In this document: positions 10,503 to 22,312 of the stretch, one piece after another
Numbering within the stretch: position 1 is the first letter of the stretch
Layout of the letters: each line of letters starts with the position of its first letter
Assembly: GCA_963722905.1 (NCBI GenBank)
Contig: CAVROT010000015.1
Coordinates: forward strand, 200,702-264,701
Direction of reading: 5' to 3'
Source of the DNA: CAVROT01 sp963722905
GTDB lineage: Bacteria > Pseudomonadota > Alphaproteobacteria > Rhodobacterales > Rhodobacteraceae
DNA length: 64,000 nucleotides
Notes under the pieces: model-generated
Seen by the model: the letters and a program-made list of their open reading frames with translations, nothing else
What the model was told of the DNA's origin: nothing
Databases searched by the model: none
Program-made: the position numbers and the translations under genes

Positions 10503-11264
10503 ATGGACGGTACGCAGCCACTTCAGCCTGCCATTCCGGCGGCGCAGCTGGCGCAGGCGCGTCAGCCGCTGCCCAGGCTGGCGCCGGTCGAGGGCCCTTG
10601 GCTGACCGTCGACAGCGCCTATGCCGGCCAGATGGCGCTGCGCGGGCGACTGATCGCCGACCGCCCCGCCGCCGTCATCGCCACGGTCCCGGGGGCCGAG
10701 CCGGCCATAGCGGCGCTGCGCGATACGGTCATGCATACGTTGGCAGCGGACCCCCGTTTCACCGTCGCCGGCGATGCGGTCGTCCGCCCCGACGGTTGCC
10801 GCGTCGATACCCGAGGACCGGAGCTGGAGGTTCTGGGCCGCATCGTCGCCGAGGATCTCTGCGTCATGGAGCGGCGGGACGGCGTGCATGTGTTGGTGGC
10901 AGCGGTGCTGTGCTTTCCCTCCAGCTGGACCCTGACGCAGAAAATCGGACGGCCCTTGGTTGGCATCCACGCGCCGGTGCCCGAATACGACGCCGACATC
11001 GCGCGCCGGGTACAGCGTCTTTTCGATGGCGCAAGGACGGGGCGACCGATGTGGCGCGCGAACCTGCTGCGTCATCAGAAGGCGCGGTTGCACAACCCCA
11101 TGCCGGAGGGCGCGCCAAAACCGCAGCATCAGGCCGACTGGGCTTATCTCCGGTCCGAACGCCAGACCGTCCTGCGGCTGTCCGAGGACGCCGTGCTTTT
11201 CGCCATCCATACCTCGATCGTCGCGAGACAGGACGTTGCCGAGGCGGACGCGCGTGGGGGGTGA
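10503..11264 (+). CDS. heme-dependent oxidative N-demethylase family protein (DUF3445)
   Basis: A 253-aa soluble protein of the DUF3445/HDOD family, heme proteins related to the dimethylamine monooxygenase catalytic subunit. Family landmarks are [20 protein letters not shown], the IHAPVPEY segment, and the C-terminal [20 protein letters not shown]. The start ATG follows a purine-rich AAAGGGGGGACGG. It lies divergent from frcB and convergent with dddP (80-bp gap). A role in demethylating a methylated amine or related compound is inference from the family. Confidence 0.82.
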   Translation: MDGTQPLQPAIPAAQLAQARQPLPRLAPVEGPWLTVDSAYAGQMALRGRLIADRPAAVIATVPGAEPAIAALRDTVMHTLAADPRFTVAGDAVVRPDGCRVDTRGPELEVLGRIVAEDLCVMERRDGVHVLVAAVLCFPSSWTLTQKIGRPLVGIHAPVPEYDADIARRVQRLFDGARTGRPMWRANLLRHQKARLHNPMPEGAPKPQHQADWAYLRSERQTVLRLSEDAVLFAIHTSIVARQDVAEADARGG

Positions 11265-11344
11265 TCGCATCCCTCTGTCCGGATTGACTCAGCGCGTGGC
11301 GTCATCGCTTCGAAGTGGCCGTGCCGGGTGCGGTGCCGCCGCCG

Positions 11345-12700
11345 TCAGGCCCCCAACAGCGCGGCATCGAAGGGATAGCGGGTGAGGTTCTCGTGCCCAT
11401 CCTCGGTGATGAGCACCTGATCCTCCAGCTTGATCGAGAAATCGCCGCCCTCGGGGCTGACCAGCGCCTCGACGCACAGGACCATGCCCGGCTCTAGAAC
11501 GTGATCGAAGGCGCCCCGCACCATCTGGTCGGGATAGGCGACGAGGGGCCACTCGTCGCACAGGCCCACCCCGTGCATCATGCAGCCGTACTTCTGCTTT
11601 TGGTATTTTTCGTCCAATCGGTGTCCGGCGGCGACGATGTCCTCGATGCGAACGCCGGGGCGCAGCAGGGCCGTGTTGTGGCGCACATGCTCGATCCCGT
11701 GGTTCATCGCGTCGATCATGTCGGCGCGGGGCCCGTTGGGGCCGAACCACCAGGTTCGGCTGATGTCGACGCAGATGCCGTAGCTGCCGACGAGATCGGT
11801 GTCGAAGGCCAGTATCTCGTTCTGTTGCAACACGCGCGGGCCGCATTCCTGGAACCACGGGTTCGTGCGCGGGCCGGTGGCCAGCAGCCGCGTTTCGATC
11901 CATTCGCCGCCGCGGCGGATGTTCTCGGCATGCAGGACGGCCCAGATCTCGTCCTCGGACATGCCGGGCGCGGCGGCGGCATGCATGGCGGCCACGGCCG
12001 CCTCGCAGGCGTGGCTGGCGCAGCGCATGGCGCGTATCTCGTCGGGGCCCTTCACCGAGCGGGCCCGTTCGGTCACCTCCTCGCCCTCCATCACTTCGTA
12101 CCCGGCGGCGGTGAGGGCGCGGTACCCGGGCACCATGATCTTGTCGACCGCCAGCCGGCGGTTGCCGGCGGCATGGGCGCGCATGATCTCGTCCACGTCG
12201 CCGACGAACGCGCTGGCGGCATCCTCGACCCGGTCGCCGTTGGCGAAGTAGTACATGGACGCGCCCGAGCGCCGTTCGGCCACCAGAGGGTTGAAGTCGC
12301 TCAGGAAGGGCGAGCTCTTGTAGTCCCAGATCACCATGTGCCCGTCGGCGCAGAGCAGGACCGCGCGGAACGGATTGTGCGCGTTCCAGAGCTGCATGTT
12401 GGTCGTGTCGGTCGCGTAGCGGATGTTGAGCGGGTCGAACATCAGCAGCCCGCCGTAGTCGCGTTCGACGACGTGACGGGTCAGCCTCTCCCAGCGGAAG
12501 CGGCGCATCGCCTGGAGGTCGGGCAGGACCAGGCCCGCCGCCTCCCATTCGGCATAGGCGAGCGCAGTCGGCCCGATCTCGATCCGGTCGGCGTCGTTGG
12601 GCGTGTTGTCGTCCAGCATCGCGCCGCGCGTCGGGTCGAATTTCCGCACCTCTGCCTTGCCGGGATCGATCTTGCGTGTGTCGCGGAAGTGCCGGGTCAT
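11345..12700 (-). CDS. dddP: dimethylsulfoniopropionate lyase DddP (M24 peptidase fold)
   Basis: A 451-aa protein that cleaves DMSP to dimethyl sulfide and acrylate in marine Roseobacters. It has the M24 creatinase-like fold with a long N-terminal domain (DNTPNDADRIEIGPTALAYA). The metal ligands expected for DddP are all present with a constant +5 offset from the published Ruegeria numbering: Asp300 and Asp302 (AFDTD), Asp312 (VDISR), His376 (MHGVG), Glu411 (CVEAL) and Glu426 (KLEDQ). That pattern, the length, and motifs such as RYATDTTNMQLWNAHNPFRA separate it from ordinary prolidases. It is monocistronic here, with no transporter or regulator beside it. Confidence 0.9.
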   Translation of the reverse strand: MTRHFRDTRKIDPGKAEVRKFDPTRGAMLDDNTPNDADRIEIGPTALAYAEWEAAGLVLPDLQAMRRFRWERLTRHVVERDYGGLLMFDPLNIRYATDTTNMQLWNAHNPFRAVLLCADGHMVIWDYKSSPFLSDFNPLVAERRSGASMYYFANGDRVEDAASAFVGDVDEIMRAHAAGNRRLAVDKIMVPGYRALTAAGYEVMEGEEVTERARSVKGPDEIRAMRCASHACEAAVAAMHAAAAPGMSEDEIWAVLHAENIRRGGEWIETRLLATGPRTNPWFQECGPRVLQQNEILAFDTDLVGSYGICVDISRTWWFGPNGPRADMIDAMNHGIEHVRHNTALLRPGVRIEDIVAAGHRLDEKYQKQKYGCMMHGVGLCDEWPLVAYPDQMVRGAFDHVLEPGMVLCVEALVSPEGGDFSIKLEDQVLITEDGHENLTRYPFDAALLGA

Positions 12701-13126
12701 CTTGCGATCTCTCTCGTCGTCCGAACAGACCGAGAGTAGGACGCCCACGACCCGGTTCGCACGCGCCAGCGACATTCTGGAACGTCGCAAAGCGTCGCTG
12801 GCGTTGGCATGGGCCGGTATCGGACAAGGCTTGCGACCGACTGCGACGTCGGGTCTGCGCAGTTCGACGGACTGGAATGTCGGCCGCCGGCCGGTCGCGC
12901 GTCGCCCTGTCGTGAAGGATCGCCGGCGCGGTTCGACGGCGGGCAGGAGGGCCGTCACGTCAGCGGTCGCATCGCGTCGATGACGTGGGACACCGGGGGG
13001 AGGCGGCCGGATCGGTGGCACGGCAGGTCCATCGCCGCCACGGCCAGAGAGCACGCGACCCCGCCCCCCTTGCCATCGGACGATCCGAACGGTCCCGAGC
13101 CTCGGCCCGACCGACCCGGTGCGGGC
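12701..13126. other. intergenic, no gene recognised
   Basis: 426 bp between the dddP start and the end of the histidine kinase gene. It must hold the dddP promoter. Apparent frames in it are antisense extensions of neighbours; no conserved protein, RNA or clear operator is visible. Confidence 0.5.
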
Positions 13127-14443
13127 CTAATCGATCGGGACCGCCTTACCCTTGCGACGCTCCGAGGGGCGCGGTGCGAGCATCTTCGCGTCGCGCGTAG
13201 GACGACAGGGACCAAGGGCTTCGACGTTGCGGTAGACGGGGATACGGATCCGGGCCGACATGGCACCCTCGCCTATGATCAAGTCCAGCTCTCCGCCGTG
13301 CATCTCGACAATGCGATTGGCCAGCGGCAGACCGAGGCCGATGCCGTCGGCGGCGCGTTCGCTGGGTTTGGCCCCCACCGCGAAGGCCCGCCAGACCGCC
13401 GCCTGACGGTCCGGCGCGATGCCGTGGCCATCGTCCGAAACGTCGATGTCGAGCTCGCCATTGGCCTGGCGCAGGACCGAGATCGCGCCGGAGGGTCCGC
13501 CGTGGGCGATGAAATTGGACAGCAGGCAGGCAAGAGCAAGCTCCAGCCGGGCGGCATCGCCGCGAATGATCGGGGCTTCGGCGACAAGGGCCACGTGAAG
13601 GGTCTTGCCGGAGATCTGGGCAAGCTTCTCGAACGTGCGCAGGACCCCGGCGACGATCTGGCCCAGATCGACCACACCCTCCTTTGGTGTCATGTCGCCG
13701 CTGCGCAGGTCGGTGAAGGCGAGGATGCTGTCGACGACGTCGTTGAGATGCCGGCCCGATGCGACAAGCGCCTCCAGCAGTTCGACCTGTTCCGCGTCGG
13801 CGGGCACGATGAGGTCGGCAAGGCCCAGGATGCCGTTCAAGGGCGTGCGGAGCTCGTGACTGACGAGCGACAGGAACTCGTCCTGCGCCTCCTGCCCGAT
13901 ATCGCGCAGGCGTGCGGCCTGTACGGGGTCCGGCTCTGCGGGCAGCTCGTAGAACCGTGCCACCATGCCGGCGAGATGTTCCAGCTGTGCGACCTCATCA
14001 TCGGATGGCATGTCGCCCGGGGCAACATCGACGACGCAAAGCGTTCCCATACAGAACCCCGAGCTCAGGATGATGGGTGCCGACGCAGAGAACCTCAGAT
14101 GCGGCGCGTTGACGACGATCGGATGCCGGGCCGAGCGTGCGTCCAGGGTGGTGTCGGGAATGACGATGGTCTTTTTTTTCGCGACGGTGAAGGCGCAAAG
14201 CGAAAGCTCGCGCGGCGTCCCGTCGAGGTCGTAGCCGTCGATGGCAAGGAAGGTCTGGTCCTCCCTGCTGATCAGGGAAAGAAACGCGATCGGCTTTCCC
14301 ATGATCCGGCGGGCCAGGGCGGTCACATGATCGAAGAATGGATCGCTGCGCCGCGCGCCCAGGTCCAGAGTGTCCAGAACCCCGCACCGCGCATGTTCGT
14401 TCGCCGGCACCGGGTAGGAGCGTATCGGTCTCATCTCGCTCAT
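13127..14443 (-). CDS. GAF-domain sensor histidine kinase (cytosolic)
   Basis: A 438-aa soluble kinase without membrane segments. Residues 25-160 form a GAF domain (CAFTVAKKKTIVIPDTTLDA and GFCMGTLCVVD). The HisKA helix carries the phospho-acceptor His196 in LSLVSHELRTPLNG. The ATPase domain shows a weak N box (LLSNFIAHG), G1 DDGHGIAPD and G2 GIGLGLPLANRIV. The C-terminal 35 residues are basic and disordered-looking. No response regulator is adjacent, so the partner is unknown. GAF domains of this form often sense small ligands, light or redox; the input is not predictable here. Confidence 0.88.
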   Translation of the reverse strand: MSEMRPIRSYPVPANEHARCGVLDTLDLGARRSDPFFDHVTALARRIMGKPIAFLSLISREDQTFLAIDGYDLDGTPRELSLCAFTVAKKKTIVIPDTTLDARSARHPIVVNAPHLRFSASAPIILSSGFCMGTLCVVDVAPGDMPSDDEVAQLEHLAGMVARFYELPAEPDPVQAARLRDIGQEAQDEFLSLVSHELRTPLNGILGLADLIVPADAEQVELLEALVASGRHLNDVVDSILAFTDLRSGDMTPKEGVVDLGQIVAGVLRTFEKLAQISGKTLHVALVAEAPIIRGDAARLELALACLLSNFIAHGGPSGAISVLRQANGELDIDVSDDGHGIAPDRQAAVWRAFAVGAKPSERAADGIGLGLPLANRIVEMHGGELDLIIGEGAMSARIRIPVYRNVEALGPCRPTRDAKMLAPRPSERRKGKAVPID

Positions 14444-14522
14444 GCGGGCCCCCCACTTGCGTGAACCGAAGGGTTAGCACCGAATCGAATAAGCTTTCGC
14501 TAACGCGCTTCGCGGGTCCCAC

Positions 14523-14560
14523 AAAAATCCGGGCGGGCGCCAGGGATGACGCCCGCCCGG
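14523..14560 (-). terminator. strong intrinsic terminator of glnBA
   Basis: An 11-bp perfect inverted repeat (CCGGGCGGGCG at 14529-14539, CGCCCGCCCGG at 14550-14560) with a 10-nt loop, followed on the minus strand by a TTTTT run at 14523-14527. It lies 26 bases past the restored glnA stop, which also supports 14586 as the true end of glnA. Confidence 0.85.
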
Positions 14561-14585
14561 TCGTGTCGCAAATCCGGCGTTGCGG

Positions 14586-15993
14586 TCAGCAGCCGTAGTA
14601 CATCTTGAACTCGATCGGGTGGGGGGTGTGCTCGTAGGCGTAGATCTCTTCCCACTTCGAGATCCATGTAACCTTCGATCTGCGAGGCGGTGAAGACGTC
14701 GCCCTTGAGCAGGAAGTCGTGGTCCTTCTCCAGCTCGTCCATCGCCTCGCGCAGGCTGGCGCAGACGGTGGGGATGTCGGCCAGCTCTTCGGGCGGCAGG
14801 TCGTAGAGGTCCTTGTCCATCGCCTCGCCCGGATGGATGCGGTTCTCGATCCCGTCCAGCCCGGCCATCAACAGCGCGGAAAAGCAGAGGTAGGGGTTCG
14901 CCGACGGGTCCGGGAACCGCGCCTCGACGCGCTTGGCCTTGGGCGACTCGGCCCACGGGATGCGGACGCAGCCCGAGCGGTTGCGCGCGGAATAGGCCCG
15001 CAGCACCGGCGCCTCGAAACCGGGGATCAGGCGCTTGTAGCTGTTTGTCGCGGGGTTGGTGAACGCGTTGAGCGCCTTGGCGTGCTTGAGGATGCCGCCG
15101 ATGTAGAACAGCGCCTCGTCGCTGAGGTCGGCGTACTTGTCACCGCCAAAGAGCGGCGCGCCATCCTTCCAGATCGACATGTTCACGTGCATGCCGGTGC
15201 CGTTGTCGCCCGCGATGGGCTTGGGCATGAACGTTGCCGACTTGCCGTAGGCGTGGGCCACGTTGTGGATGACGTATTTGTACTTCTGCAGCTCATCGGC
15301 CTGCTTGGTGAGGCTGTCGAAGATCAGTCCCAGTTCGTGCTGGCAGGACGCGACCTCGTGGTGGTGCTTGTCCACCTTCATGCCCATGCGCTTCATCGTC
15401 GACAGCATCTCGGACCGGATGTCCTGCGCGTCGTCCGTCGGGTTCACGGGGAAATACCCGCCCTTGATGCCCGGGCGGTGGCCCATGTTGCCCATCTCGT
15501 ACTCGGTGTCCGAGTTCCACGACGCGTCGTTCGCGTCGACCTCGTAGGACACCTTGTTCATCTGGACGGCGAAGCGGACGTTGTCGAAGAGGAAGAACTC
15601 GGCCTCGGGGCCCATGTAGGCGGTGTCGCCGATGCCGGTGGACTTGAGGTAGGCCTCGGCGTTCTGGGCGGTGCCGCGCGGATCGCGGTCGTAGCGCTCC
15701 ATCGTGTCGGGCTCGACCACGGTGCAGTGCACCGCCAGCGTCTTTTCGGCGTAGAACGGGTCCAGGTAGGCCGAGGTCGGGTCCGGCATCAGCTTCATGT
15801 CGGACTGGTCGATGCTCTTCCATCCGGCGATGGACGAGCCGTCGAACATGAAGCCTTCCTCGATGAAGTCGGCGTCGACCTGGTCGGCCATGACGGTCAC
15901 GTGCTGGAGCTTGCCGCGCGGGTCCGTGAAGCGGATGTCGACATATTCGACATCCTCGTCCTTCATTGTGGAGAGCATCGTATCGGTGGTCAT
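14586..15993 (-). CDS. glnA: type I glutamine synthetase, with a one-base insertion near the C-terminus
   Basis: GlnA makes glutamine from glutamate, ammonia and ATP. The frame from 15993 gives the standard GSI sequence: [26 protein letters not shown] and the adenylylation tyrosine in LYDLPPEE. At codon 444 or so the frame leaves the family (DLE instead of DLK). Removing one base near 14658 restores [20 protein letters not shown] and MYYGC with a stop at 14586, for 468 aa, the exact family length. As written, the frame instead runs to 14500 with an unrelated tail lacking the conserved C-terminus. Since glnA is normally essential for growth without glutamine, an assembly error is the simplest reading. 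It is co-transcribed with glnB, 51 bp upstream. Confidence 0.92.
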
Positions 15994-16044
15994 CTGTGTC
16001 TCTTTCCTTCGTTACTGGGCACGGTGGATCGCGGTATCGGCGGA

Positions 16045-18267
<2,223 letters not shown>

Positions 18268-18279
18268 TCCCCGGCGCCG

Positions 18280-19749
18280 TCAGAGTCTGTAGATTGCCCC
18301 GAACTTCGCCTCCAGATAGTTTAGCAACGGTTCCTCGTCCGGCGCGCTGCCGCTGGCCCGCGCGATGAGGTCGCGCGGCGTGTACAGCCCACCGTGTCTT
18401 TGGACGTTCGCGCCCAGCCACCCGGTCGCCGGCGACGCGTCGCCCCGCGACAGCGCGGCGTCCAGATCGGGCAGGTCCCGGCGCAGGGCCGCGTGGAGGC
18501 AGCCGGCGTAGACGTTGCCCAGCGTGTAGGTCGGGAAATAGCCGAAGAGTCCCGCCGACCAGTGAACGTCCTGCAACACCCCGTTCGACGGCCGGTCAAC
18601 GGGATAGCCGAAATCGTCGGCGAAGCGAGCGTTCCACGCTTCCTCCAGTTCCGCTGCCTCCAACGTACCGGTGATGAGCGCACGTTCCAGGTCGTAGCGC
18701 AGAAGGACGTGGAGGTTGTACTGGACCTCGTCCGCCTCGGTGCGGATGAAGCCCCGGTTCAGGCGGTTCACGGTGCCGTAGAACCCGTCCGCGTCCATTC
18801 CCAGATCGCCGAAGGTCGTCGTCATCCGGCCATGCAGCCAGCCGGTGAAGGCCCGGCCGCGGCCCAGCTGGTTCTCGTAGATGCGGCTCTGGCTTTCGTG
18901 GACCCCCATCGACACGCCTTGCCCCAATGGCGTCAGCGCATGGGCGGCGTCGATGTTCTGCTCGTAGGCGCCGTGCCCGACCTCGTGCATCGTCGAATAT
19001 ATGCAGTTGAAGGGATCGTCGGCGACGGTGCGCATGGTAATCCGTACGTCGTCGCCCGACCCCGCGCTGAAGGGATGCACGGCCCGGTCGATGCGTCCGC
19101 GGGCAAGATCGTAGCCGAAGGCGACGGCCACCTCGCGGCTGAGCTCGGCCTGCGCTACGACGTCGAAATCGCCGCTCAGCGGCGCGGGCTGCCGCTGGGC
19201 GCCCAGCGCCGCGTCGCGCAGGGCGATGAGACGCGGGCGCAGGGCGCCGAACATCGCGGTCAGCTGTGCCGCGGTGGCGCCGGGCTCGTATTCGTCGAGG
19301 AGCGCATCGTAGGGATCGCCGCCATCCGCCAGCGCATGGGCGGCCTCGCGGGTCAGCGTCACGACCTCTGACAACACAGGAACGAAGGCAACGGCATCCT
19401 CGGTCGCGCGGGCGGCGGCCCAGCGTCCCTGCGCCACGCTGGTCACGCGCGCGATGCGCGCGGCCAGGGCGGCGGGGACGCGGCGCGTCCGCTCCCAACT
19501 GCGGGTGATATGGCGCAGCTGCGCCGCGGCGATATCATCCTCGGCCTGCGCCCGAGCCAGCCAGTCCCCGATGCGGGGATCGGTGCGGCGGGCGTGAAGC
19601 ACGGTCTCGATCGCCGCCATCTCCTCGCCGCGCTGGTCGGCGGCGCCGGGCGGCATGACGGTGTCGCGGTCCCACCCGAGGCGGGTGGCGACCTGCGACA
19701 GCGCCTCCGTCTCGCGCTGGAAGGCCATGAGGTCGGCATAGGCGCTCAT
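18280..19749 (-). CDS. carboxypeptidase M32 (thermostable carboxypeptidase Taq family)
   Basis: A 489-aa cytosolic zinc carboxypeptidase. The metal site HEVGH is at residues 255-259, in STMHEVGHGAYEQN, with downstream GVHESQSR giving the third ligand. Other family blocks are DEVQYNLHVLLRYDLE and DVHWSAGLFGYFPTYTLGN. It is mostly helical and without signal peptide. Its ATGA start overlaps the end of ctaA, so the two are likely co-translated, although no functional link is obvious. Confidence 0.92.
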   Translation of the reverse strand: MSAYADLMAFQRETEALSQVATRLGWDRDTVMPPGAADQRGEEMAAIETVLHARRTDPRIGDWLARAQAEDDIAAAQLRHITRSWERTRRVPAALAARIARVTSVAQGRWAAARATEDAVAFVPVLSEVVTLTREAAHALADGGDPYDALLDEYEPGATAAQLTAMFGALRPRLIALRDAALGAQRQPAPLSGDFDVVAQAELSREVAVAFGYDLARGRIDRAVHPFSAGSGDDVRITMRTVADDPFNCIYSTMHEVGHGAYEQNIDAAHALTPLGQGVSMGVHESQSRIYENQLGRGRAFTGWLHGRMTTTFGDLGMDADGFYGTVNRLNRGFIRTEADEVQYNLHVLLRYDLERALITGTLEAAELEEAWNARFADDFGYPVDRPSNGVLQDVHWSAGLFGYFPTYTLGNVYAGCLHAALRRDLPDLDAALSRGDASPATGWLGANVQRHGGLYTPRDLIARASGSAPDEEPLLNYLEAKFGAIYRL

Positions 19750-20927
19750 GCCGTGGTCCCCCGGCCGCGCGGGGCGGCGGTCCGGAGCGACTGCGCCGGC
19801 GGATAGGCCGCGACGTGGCGGGCGCGCAGGATCAGCACCCACAGCACGACGGCACCGAACTGATGGGTGATCGCCACGTGCCACTGCGCCATGGTCATGA
19901 CCGCCCCGATGCCCAGTGCGACCTGAACCACCATCATGCCCGCGACGCCGTGGAACGCCGCCCGGATACGCCGGTTGGCGGCGCGCCGCGCCCGCAGCAG
20001 AGCGACGATCCCGGCGGCGAAGAGCGCATAGCCCAGCATCCGGTGGTCGAACTGCACGAGGCCCGCATCCTCGAAGAAGTTGCGCCACCACGGCGTCAGC
20101 GCGAAGGGCTCTGGCGGAAGGAACCCGCCAGCCATCAGCGGCCAGTCCGGATAGGCCCGCCCGGCATCGATCCCCGCCACCAGTGCGCCGCCGAGGATCT
20201 GGACGAAAGCCAGCGCAGCCAGCCCGGTGCCCCAGCGCGTCATGGCTGGATCGCGCCGCCGGCGGGCCTGCATCAGTTCCGCCTCGGTCCGGCGCAGCGA
20301 CATCACGTACCAGGCGATGAGGCCCAGAATGACGAAGGCCAGCCCCAGGTGCACCGCCAGCCGGTAGGACGCGACGTCCAGCATCGTGCCCTCAAGCCCC
20401 GAGGACACCATCCACCACCCGACGAACCCCTGAAGCCCGCCCAGCGCGCCCAGCCCCAGCAGCCGGGCCGTCCACCCGCGCGGGATGCGGCGCAGGGCCA
20501 GGAAGCCCACGAAGCCCAACGCCCAGACGAGACCGATCACCCGGCCAAGCTGCCGGTGGCCCCATTCCCACCAGTAGATCGTCTGGAACTCGGCCAGCGT
20601 CATTCCGCGGTTCTGCAGCTGGTACTCCGGGATCTGCCTGTAGGCGTCGAGGGCCGCCTGCCAGTCGGCGGCGTTCAGCGGAGGGATGGCCCCGGTCACA
20701 GGCGCCCATTCGGTGATCGCGAGGCCACTGTCGGTGAGCCGCGTAAGGCCGCCCACCGCGATCATGACCACGACCAGCGCGAAGAGCGCCATGAGCCACA
20801 ACGATACCGCCCGGCGCGCCCCGCGCGGTGCGGTGTCGATCATCCCGCCGCGCGGCGGGGCCGGGGTGGCATCACTCTCCCGCACCTCGGCGAAAACGGG
20901 TCGTCTGGGGGTGATCTTGCGGCTCAT
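19746..20927 (-). CDS. ctaA: heme A synthase (COX15/CtaA)
   Basis: A 393-aa integral membrane enzyme that oxidises heme O to heme A for aa3-type cytochrome oxidase. About eight hydrophobic helices are visible. Heme-ligand regions include GGLTRLTDSGLAITEWAPVT, WWEWGHRQLGR, VHLGLAF, VQFDHRMLGY and VAITHQFGAV. The start at 20927 (MSRKITPRRP) is chosen over an upstream extension with no homology. It sits upstream of the M32 gene, with a 4-bp overlap. Confidence 0.93.
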   Translation of the reverse strand: MSRKITPRRPVFAEVRESDATPAPPRGGMIDTAPRGARRAVSLWLMALFALVVVMIAVGGLTRLTDSGLAITEWAPVTGAIPPLNAADWQAALDAYRQIPEYQLQNRGMTLAEFQTIYWWEWGHRQLGRVIGLVWALGFVGFLALRRIPRGWTARLLGLGALGGLQGFVGWWMVSSGLEGTMLDVASYRLAVHLGLAFVILGLIAWYVMSLRRTEAELMQARRRRDPAMTRWGTGLAALAFVQILGGALVAGIDAGRAYPDWPLMAGGFLPPEPFALTPWWRNFFEDAGLVQFDHRMLGYALFAAGIVALLRARRAANRRIRAAFHGVAGMMVVQVALGIGAVMTMAQWHVAITHQFGAVVLWVLILRARHVAAYPPAQSLRTAAPRGRGTTA

Positions 20928-21154
20928 GCGCGCCTCTGTCCGGGGTCCGCGCAACAGGTAGACGCCCTGCACGCCCGCATCAACCGCCCGGGACCGGGCC
21001 GGGCGTCGCACCCATTCCGAAGCTCAGCACGCGGGCCTGCCCGCCCGCGAGGCGGATGGCGGCCCGATCCCGTCCGCTTCGCCCGGGCGAGACCGCCCGG
21101 CGCATCGCTGCAACTTGACCGCCTATTCGCCCAAGCGTAACAGGGACGCTGCTG

Positions 21155-21230
21155 GAGGGGTTTAGCTCAGTTGGTAGAGCATCGGTCTCCAAAACCGAGG
21201 GTCGTGGGTTCGAGTCCCCCAACCCCTGCC
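21155..21230 (+). tRNA. trnW: tRNA-Trp (CCA)
   Basis: A 76-nt cloverleaf. Acceptor stem AGGGGTT (21155-21161) pairs with AACCCCT (21220-21226), followed by discriminator G and encoded CCA. The anticodon stem TCGGT/ACCGA encloses loop CTCCAAA with anticodon CCA at 21188-21190. The T arm carries GGTTCGAGTCC. In many alphaproteobacteria this tRNA precedes secE-nusG; here transposase debris follows. Confidence 0.97.
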
Positions 21231-21370
21231 AGCTTCTCTGACATCCATCTTTTCCTCTGCTTGCTGTGCACTGGCGGCGGGGGCGCACAGCGAAGAACCA
21301 CGGCTTTCCTATAAAGCACCGGTACGCCCCCGCGGGGGCCGGGCAGTCCGCTGTCGGGTCAAAGACAGAC

Positions 21371-22009
21371 AACCTCTGATCCGTTCGCGCTTGCGCAGGT
21401 CGAAGAAGCTTTTGACCACGCCATTGTCCAGTGCCCGGCAGTCTATGCGAGGCATGAGCGAAAAGGATGGTAGTTTCCGCGGCGGCCCGTGGCATGTTTG
21501 CGGTAGCGAACCCGCAGGAACGCCGGCCAGTCCATGCGGGTGAACCATCGAACTCGCTCTCTCGCCCGGCAGGGTATCCCGCTGCGATGACCCGGGAGGG
21601 CGAACGGATCAGCACCTCGGCCTTCGGCATTCTCCGACAGGGCCGCCATGAGGAGCGCTTGTACGACGACGCCGGTCGTCTGGTGGCTCTGCATGGACCA
21701 GCCCACCACGCGGCGCGAGATGAAGTCGACGACCACCGCGAGATTGGCGAAGCCCTCTTGCACTCCGAATGTATTCGATCTCACTCGACCATTGTCGATG
21801 AACCGATGGCGAACAAGGTCTCGTCCCGGACACGGTCCGGAGCATTTGGATCGAACTGCCGGTCCAAGGTATTGTCGATGACGACCGAAGACCTGCCGCG
21901 ATATTTGCCGGGTCGGCGCCCGTAGCCGATCTGCCCTTCGATGCCGGCCCGCCGCGTCAGCCGGGCAACCCGGTTCGGGCCGGGTCGCGCCCCGCGTCGT
22001 TCCCGCCAT
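21371..22009 (-). pseudogene. IS3-family transposase OrfB relic
   Basis: A decayed integrase-core (rve) transposase spread over three frames. Recognisable pieces in order on the minus strand are DNTLDRQFDPN-like sequence, ANLAVVVDFISRRVVGWSMQ, VVVQALLMA, VLIRS (for the VLIHSD catalytic block), MDWPAFLR and DNGVVKSFF...RERIR. Several frameshifts and a 40-odd-base insertion at about 21562 interrupt it. It begins about 140 bp past tRNA-Trp. No terminal inverted repeats could be assigned. Confidence 0.75.
21562..21603 (-). repeat. palindromic insert, copy A
   Basis: On the minus strand: CCCTCCCGGG, then a stem ATCGC-AGC-GGGAT, then ACCCTGCCGGGCGA. It interrupts the catalytic VLIHSD block of the IS3 transposase relic. 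It aligns with copies at 50532-50568 and 50908-50948, sharing the CCCTC start and CCCTGCCGGGC end around a changing central hairpin. Confidence 0.6.
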
Positions 22010-22140
22010 GGCCTGCGCCCCTCGACGTCCCTTCCCTCCGTCGCCGGAAACCTACGCCGCGACTTTCCCTGCCACTGGTCTCGATCCTGCGTGCAGTGTC
22101 ATGCGACACCAGTTATCTGCCCATGTGGTGTCGGGCACCC

Positions 22141-22171
22141 TTCATCCTGTCCAAAATACTCCCGCCGGAGG
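22141..22171 (-). repeat. GAGTATTT intergenic repeat, copy 2
   Basis: Minus-strand copy of the motif at 5482-5513: CCTCCGGCGGGAGTATTT followed by TGGACAGGATGAA. Identical to copy 1 at nearly all positions. It lies between the IS3 relic and glpD. Confidence 0.6.
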
Positions 22172-22312
22172 CTCCCGTGCCCGCCACTCGCCCGGACGCC
22201 CGCGGGGATGACCGGCCCCATGGCGCCCTGACACCCGACTGACGCAAACCGCCCCCTGATATTACGCGACGGATGCCCTATGCTGTGAGTGGACCAGTTC
22301 AAGGAGACCGCC

